Shown here: positions 21,001-26,828 of the stretch, piece by piece
Numbering within the stretch: position 1 is the first letter of the stretch
Layout: each line of letters begins with the position of its first letter
Assembly (NCBI GenBank): GCA_013054445.1
Contig: JAAMPI010000747.1
Coordinates: 1 to 26,828, forward strand
Direction: 5' to 3'
DNA: 26,828 nt
DNA from: Cudoniella acicularis
Taxonomy: Eukaryota; Ascomycota; Leotiomycetes; Helotiales; Helotiaceae
Notes under the pieces: model-generated
Seen by the model: only the letters and a program-made list of their open reading frames with translations
The model's database searches: none
What the model was told of the DNA's origin: nothing
Program-made: the position numbers and the translations under genes

Positions 21001-23469
21001 GAGCTAGACGCCTTGTCCCATTTGGCGCCGCTGGCTGCCCACGCAAACGGGTGCTTGGATATCCAGCAGGGACCGATGGTGTCGGCCTCCTTCTGCCGGA
21101 CGCGCGACAGTGGCTCGTTTCTCAATATCATCGTTCACCATCTCGTGGTTGATCTCGTCTCGTTCAGAATCATTGTGCAGGATCTAGAGCACTTCCTACA
21201 GCATGGGGCTTTGGGGAAACCGCGTCCCTTCCCCTTCCAAGCATGGTGTCCCATCGAAACCAGTTTGATCAAGCGAACATGCGCAAGCCAGGACCGCGGT
21301 GGCCAGGCCCTCCCGTCTCCAGACTGGGCTTTCTGGGGTCTGACTCCCGAGGTGAACACGTACGGCCTCGCTCAGTCAGAGACCTTGGTGTTGAGCCGTT
21401 CCACGACGGAGAAGCTGCTGAAAGACTGTCATCAGGCGTTCACCTCCACGCCCATCGATGTCCTCCTAGCAACGCTCGTGCACTCTTTCGCCGACACCTT
21501 CCCGGAGCGGGATCTTCCCACCATCTTCAACGAGAGCCACGGCAGGCAAACGGGCGACCTGTCTATGGACTTGTCGAACACGGTTGGCTGGTTTACCAGT
21601 TTCCGGCCGGTCCCCGCTGCCACAGCGCCCCTGAAGGACGTCGCGGACACCGTCCGTCGCCTCAAAGACCAGCGAGTCTTCGATGAATCCATGGTGGGCC
21701 GGCCTATCCTAGCAGCCTACCATGCACCAGATGGCTCTTTGAATGGGGAGGTTCTCTTCAATTACATGGGGAAGTACCAGCAGTTTGAACGAAGCAACTC
21801 TATCTTCGCTATGGAGGCTCGCTCAGGACAGGATCTAGGATCCTTGGCCACTCGGCGACTCACCCTGTTCGAGGTCTCTGTTTCCATCCGAGATGATCAG
21901 GCCGAAATCGACCTGGCCTACCATTCTCGAATCAAGAGCCCCGGACGAGTCCAGCGTTGGGGCTTGGCTTGGAGGAGTCAACTCGAAGAACTGGTAGAGG
22001 ATCTTAGCCATAGAGTTCCGGGACACACTCTCAGCGACTTTCCTTTCCAGCACATCTACAAGAGCGGCGCTGACCAAGTGGTGAAAATATTGGAGAGCAT
22101 GTCCTTTAGATCTCCCTCAGACGTAGAGACTATATGCCCAGTCACACCTATTCAAAGTTCCATACTGGAAAGCCATGCGAGATCTAGCCGTTATTACCAC
22201 ACTCAAATCCTCATTAGGATTGGAAACCGCCACAGCTTGGTAGATGCGCGGCGCCTGCATGAGGCATGGCGACAGACTATCACAAGACATACTATCCTGC
22301 GGACAGTTTTCTTAGCGCTTGACAGCGCTAATCTCAAGTACGTTCAAGTCGTCCTTAAGCAATTCGAGCCCATAGTTCGATTTCTCGATCACGCTTTCGT
22401 AGGGACAGGTGGATCCGCCCTGCGTGCCCAGTGCTCATCATTCCCCGTAAACCAGCCACCCCATCATCTTTCCCTGTGGGAAGAAAATGAAAGTGTCAAT
22501 GCTCTCTTCGAGATCAGCCACGCCCTTATAGACTTCTACTCCCTCCCAACACTCTTGCGTGATTGGGCAAAGGCTTACGACGGTATCCTAAACGCCCCAT
22601 CACCAACCCCATATACCCAACTGGCTACTTACGTAGTCCAGCAGCCAACGACGCATGCTGTTGAATACCTGGAGCATTTCATGGAAAATTTAGTTCACCG
22701 ACCACTCCCTTGCATCTCTCGAGACCAAGCATCTAGTGCGAGCCCTCACACCCTTCGAAGAACTCTCGGTGGAACGGGCGGTCTCTCGCGGCTCACGCAC
22801 CGCACCGGAGTCACCATGTCCACCGCTTTCCGACTCGCTTGGGCGCTAGTACTCCAACTACATGGAGAACAAGAAGATATCGGATTCGGGTATGTGACCT
22901 CGGGTCGTGACCTCCCCATACCAGATATGGGAGAGTTGGTCGGGCCATGCCTAAACCTTCTTCCATGTCGCTTACTACTGTCTCCCACCAAGACAATCGA
23001 AAGTGTGATGCGCCAGCTGCACGTCGATTTTGCCCAGACTATCAAGTATCAACACGCAGCATCCACTTCCACATCTGCGAACCAGAACCTCAATACTCTC
23101 TTGAACTACAGACGACACATTGGTCCATCTACGTACGGCAGTCCTTCCACCACATTTGAGCTGATCGGCGAAGTAGATCCTTTCGATGTAAGTAGTCCCC
23201 CCCCCCCCCCCACCTTTTTTCCTTCCTTTCTTTTTTTTGACCCCTATGTTATTGACCAGTGGAACTAGTTTGACTTGGTGGTTGAACTCGATGATATTGA
23301 AGATGGGGTTTATACCACATTCAGCTATTGGAGAGAGGATGCGACGGATGCTGTAGCTGGTTTGGCGGACGATTTTGCGATAGTGCTGGATCTGCTTCAG
23401 AGGTGTGAGCTCACTTCGACTATCTTGGACATTCATCGAGCAAGGGAGGGGATGCTCAGTAAAAGTTAA
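18089..23469 (+). CDS. single-module NRPS: partial C - A - T - E - terminal C
   Basis: Exons are 18089-18595, 18649-23187 and 23269-23469 (introns GTATGT...TTCTAG and GTAAGT...ACTAG), giving 1748 residues. Residues 1-~240 match only the C-terminal lobe of a condensation domain, with no HHxxxDG, so it is probably inert. The A domain (~250-755) has YFTSGTTGQPKG, FDAS (Asp446), VYGPTE, YKTGDLV...GRKNTQVKVRGQRVE and the catalytic Lys752. By eye the specificity positions read D-A-I-F-V-G-V-M-V-K (low confidence). The T domain has GGDSI with Ser822. The E domain (~865-1310) has HHLVVD (999-1004), NESHGR, NTVGWFTS and FNYMGK (1206-1211), so a D-residue is expected. The last domain is a C domain whose active site is SHALIDFYS (Ser1459, His1460, Asp1464), matching the SHxxxDxxS variant of fungal terminal C domains. 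No TE or reductase is present, so release probably occurs by this domain onto an amine nucleophile. Confidence 0.9.
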
Positions 23470-23865
23470 ACGGGGCGCAATCAAGCTTCATATATACAGA
23501 ATTGTAAAGCACCCAATGGCTTTTAGCTTTCGAGTGTCTACTTCATTTGGGCAAGCGTTTCAGACTTAGTATAATAGAACATATTTGATACGAAACTCCC
23601 TTAAATTTTGCTCGTTACCAGCTCTGCACCCAACCAGCCTTGCTGAGAAGTACTGCTCTACCCTACTTAGCCCACGACCATTTTGTTTTTTTCCGGGCAA
23701 GCCTACTACGAATACTGCTTCTGGTATTTGAACAAAAGACACATGATTATGCATATAATCCGCGAGCTTAAGGCGTTCGGTACGTTTGCCTTAGAAGCAA
23801 GCATTGCAAATAAAGCCCAGGTCTCAGGTACCTACTCCGTAGTCAATAACGTACCCATCGAACAA
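23470..23865. other. convergent intergenic region
   Basis: 396 bp between the NRPS stop and the bZIP stop. It contains no gene-like frame and no cluster motif. Confidence 0.6.
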
Positions 23866-25098
23866 TTAAGACAAACATACCCCTTCACGAAATCTCCTCG
23901 TCTCTTGATTTATCACCTTATCTAGAGTATTACCGTGCAACAAGAGGTCATTAAACCCATAGAGCGCCTGAAACACGTGCTGGTCAAACTCTTCAGAACT
24001 CGTTCTACTTATCGGCGAGACCAGCAAAGATGAGGCATTGTTGGACTGGTCTGGGTAGCTCGGATCCCTGATCTCGAAAGCCTGAGAGACCTCGTCGGAG
24101 AGAATCGTTCTCGCAATTTGTAAAATCTCCTCTTTGTACCCCCAGAGCTCGTGATCCGACCAGGTTCTAGTGCTATCATTGAGCGCATGAAGGAAGCCTT
24201 TCAAGTGCCGGACACGACTCAGTGTCTGTGTGGAGCGGAACGGCGAGTCTTTGTCTAATTTGGCCGTGTAGTATTCCGTGGCCATCTCATCGAAGCTGCA
24301 GAATCCAGCTACATCCACGGTCTCTAATATCGCCTCGAAACGATCATGTAGGCTCTGATCAGCCGGGGATTTTTCTCTTGTATTGGCGACACGGGAGTCC
24401 TTCATCTGGAGATCGCTTGGTGCAAGACTCGTAGATTGGGTGTTTTGAGATTTCGGATTGGGTAAGCAGGAGAGAGGGGGGACCTGGGTGATGTTGTTGG
24501 GATTCCACGAGAAGTCTTGCGGGGTAAAGTCCTGCTCTACTCCTGCGAATGTACCAGCCTCGAATATATTCTGAAAATCTAGTTCCGTCCAAGCGAGAGC
24601 ACAACTGGAAAGATCTATTGCCTCTGCTTCGCTGAATTCGATGGTCCTCGGGCTTCCTGTCGTAGATACCGCAAGTGAGCTACTCGCATGTAAGTATTAA
24701 ATTTGGCAGTAGTATTCATCAAAATGAACATGAACCCATTATCACATACCTCTTATCCATAGCCATGTCTTGGTCCTCGGAATCCCCCACATTCCAGTCC
24801 TCTTGGTCCTTTTCAAGTATCTTGGCAGTGGTTGAGATCGAATGTTTGTGTGACGGCGGGACTAGTTCAGTACTTGCTAAACGTTTCACTGCAACCCTTC
24901 ACATTAGCAATACAACTCTATAGATAAAGAGAAGAAAAAAATATAGTCAGGACAAGACCTACTCTGTCTGTGTTTCCGTTGAGCTAGACGATTCCTCTTT
25001 TTGACTTCTGTATCCGCATTATCTATAGCCAAGTGTACAGGAACACAAGAACCGGAATAAAACAGCTCTTTTGCTAACTTCTCCCCGCTATCTTCCAT
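23866..25098 (-). CDS. bZIP transcription factor, probable cluster regulator
   Basis: Exons are 25098-24963, 24888-24750 and 24679-23866 (introns GTAGGT...TTGCAG and GTATGT...AGTAG), giving 362 residues. The basic region is KKRNRLAQRKHR (33-44), with the NxxAQxxxR pattern of bZIP proteins (Asn36, Ala39, Gln40, Arg44). The following residues lack an obvious leucine heptad (a Pro-Pro follows within about a dozen residues), which is common in fungal secondary-metabolite bZIPs or may mean my first splice is imperfect. The C-terminal region (FEAILETVDVAGFCSFDEMATEYYTAKL, then a helical ~90-residue tail) is the conserved domain seen after the bZIP in many Aspergillus regulators. The start is an ATG; an upstream frame opens to 25227 but is less protein-like. 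It is the only regulator in the window and so the natural candidate to bind the TGACNNTGCA sites; its own upstream region has none. Confidence 0.82.
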
Positions 25099-26828
25099 AC
25101 TTAGAACTGGCGGAAAAAACCCCCAGTCTCGAACTTGGAAAAATAACGATTTTAACTTGGGAAGTTGTAAGGGCCTTAAGCTTCTCAGAAATAAGGCAAG
25201 AAATTGAAGAGCGGTCTGGGAACGCATTTTCTCGAAACAATTCGGCCTTTTCAATTGACAAAAAGGGCCAGCTGCAAGCGAAGAAAACCAACAGTACCAA
25301 CAGTGAGAAATTTAAATCTGATGGAATGATTCGTTTCTTGTAGCACAAAGAACGCAATTCATTACGACGTCTCCTTGAAGCGCATGCTATTTGCTGAACG
25401 AGATGCCGAAGTATTGGGTATTATTAAAACGCGCAGGCCAGTTGCTAGTGAACTAATACCATGTGCTATAGGTGCCAAGGGGTGAGCGATATGCAGCGTG
25501 CGGGGTAGCTGGTATCATATATCGCTGGGTCACCAACCTGTCCGTGGTGCTTCCTTATCCATTAACAGCATCATAATATATCACTTGTTTTACCCTCAAA
25601 ACTCACTGCTCAACAGGCTCAAATCTTGACGATAGGTTCGAGCGCTGAAGAAGAAAAGTCCCAAGTACCAAGGCAATGATGATAGTAAGTTGATTTTATA
25701 GAGTTCGCTGATGAAGTGCACACTCCAGGTTAGACGTATCTTATATAACACAGAACCTTACACCGCTATTTCAACTCAAGCAAGTAACCGGAAGTATTCC
25801 GGTGGTGGGGCTCCCACATCCTTGTGCACCTCTTCCCTGCAGGAGAAGGTTCTGTCGGCGTATATTCCAAAATTCTATGCGTACTATCTATCCTGAGGCT
25901 CGATTTGAGCCGCCGGGAACGAATCCGGCCCTCCCGCCACATGAAGGACTGCACTACGCCGTGTTATGTATAGAAAAGTGGGGGGTAGCCAACAAGACTG
26001 TTTAGATGAGGAAGCTAGCAGTGTACTCTATATTACGTCAGGAGGACTTCTTGGAACATGGTAGAAGCCTTGGACATCATGAAAAGAAACAATCATCTTT
26101 TGCCCAGTCGAGATAGTGGGCATCGAAGCCACGTGATAGAGTGAAGGGCAGCTGGCTGTAGAAATTCCAAGCTATTCGAGTCAAAAACGAGTGTATTCCG
26201 TTAAGGAGAAGATGACTACGATCCAGGAAGGGCTTCCAGAGCCTATAATTATGGGCGTGGCACCAGGCCAAAGCGTACCCTGAAACGGGTCTACGACCCG
26301 AATCGCAACACTGGCCACGGCCATTCCCTAGGTACCCTTGAGGTAGTAGACCCACCCAAGCCTATTTATAAAAGATATGCAGCAGAATTGGCTGCTAAAA
26401 ACCGCGTGACATTTGAAACCCTATTGGCCGGGAAATAAATTAAGTGATACAGTCGCACATTCTCGCCCTTTCTTATGATCATGCTCGCAAGTACGTAGTC
26501 AACCCCCTCAGCCCCAGGCTCTTGCCAGCCAATGCTGACGGAGAACCCGAGTACGAAGCCGATCAGAGTGAGCGATATGCACTTAATTATTCTCGGGGCA
26601 TTAGTAACACTGTTTTGAGGGGGATGCTCACCGTCGTAGTATCTGTGACTACCGATTGTAAAAACTTGACGACGCATTAGGGAGTCCCGGGAGATATAGC
26701 TGTGATTATCACAACGCTCGCAACCCTCCTGTGGGATGGATGTGACTTTTTTCGACCGGGCGCTCCGCAGGCGCCCAGCTGTGATATCGCATCAGCGTTA
26801 CGCAGAGCGGCCTCGCTAAGCCCAAGCG
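25099..26828. other. gene-free right flank
   Basis: There are several frames of 60-100 codons but none resembles a family I know, and they overlap on both strands. The final ~130 bases (from ~26698) contain AGCTGTGAT twice and a GC-rich hairpin at about 26758-26776, a texture seen at ends of fungal DNA transposons, but no matching second end is in the window. Confidence 0.5.

Noticed and set aside
25482..26581. 14-bp exact repeat GTGAGCGATATGCA at 25482-25495 and 26568-26581
   Set aside because: One 14-mer match is expected by chance in about 27 kb, and the flanks do not align.
26077..26680. Frames of about 60-100 codons on both strands at the right edge
   Set aside because: No recognisable domain; the one hydrophobic stretch on the minus strand is not enough to call a membrane protein.
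26758..26776. GGGCGC/GCGCCC hairpin near the right end
   Set aside because: Short stem, isolated, and no transposon end or terminator context can be established before the window stops.

Overview
The window reads as a filamentous ascomycete chromosome segment, probably Aspergillus/Penicillium-like. The genes carry short introns of about 50-85 nt with CTAAC/CTAAT-type branch sites, and protein families such as a fungal bZIP regulator with a conserved C-terminal domain, an ABCC exporter and a fungal-style NRPS point the same way. The species assignment is inference. Eight genes between about 1.7 and 25.1 kb form what looks like one secondary-metabolite cluster.

Layout, left to right: 1-1724 holds no convincing gene (possibly a decayed LTR). 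Next is a homoserine O-acetyltransferase-like gene (-, 1725-3190, reading frame broken once), divergent from a PLP-dependent O-acetylhomoserine-using enzyme (+, 4404-5868). A 400-bp MITE with 8-bp target duplications sits in their shared promoter. A 697-residue ATP-grasp ligase (-, 6708-8801) is divergent from an ABCC exporter (+, 9414-13659). An MFS transporter (-, 13756-15550, with two GC-AG introns) is divergent from a nicotianamine-synthase-like gene (+, 16051-17119). Then come a single-module NRPS (+, 18089-23469; partial C, A, T, E, terminal C) and a convergent bZIP regulator (-, 23866-25098). The last 1.7 kb has no recognisable gene.

How the genes may work together (inference): the acetyltransferase makes O-acetylhomoserine and the PLP enzyme replaces its gamma-acetoxy group with a nucleophile. 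The nicotianamine-synthase-like enzyme would use the aminobutyrate carbons of S-adenosylmethionine. Two different activated forms of the homoserine skeleton are therefore consumed in one pathway. The NRPS activates and epimerises one amino acid and probably releases it through its terminal C domain, and the ATP-grasp enzyme forms a further amide bond. Two transporters could export the product. A small amino-acid-derived metallophore or an unusual-amino-acid dipeptide are both reasonable product classes; neither is proven.

The strongest unexpected signal is a repeated non-coding motif, TGACNNTGCA (usually TTGAC..TGCAT). I find 10 copies by eye, all in the four promoters that drive the seven structural and transport genes, and none inside genes or elsewhere in the window. 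It looks like the operator of a dedicated regulator, plausibly the bZIP protein encoded at the right edge of the cluster.
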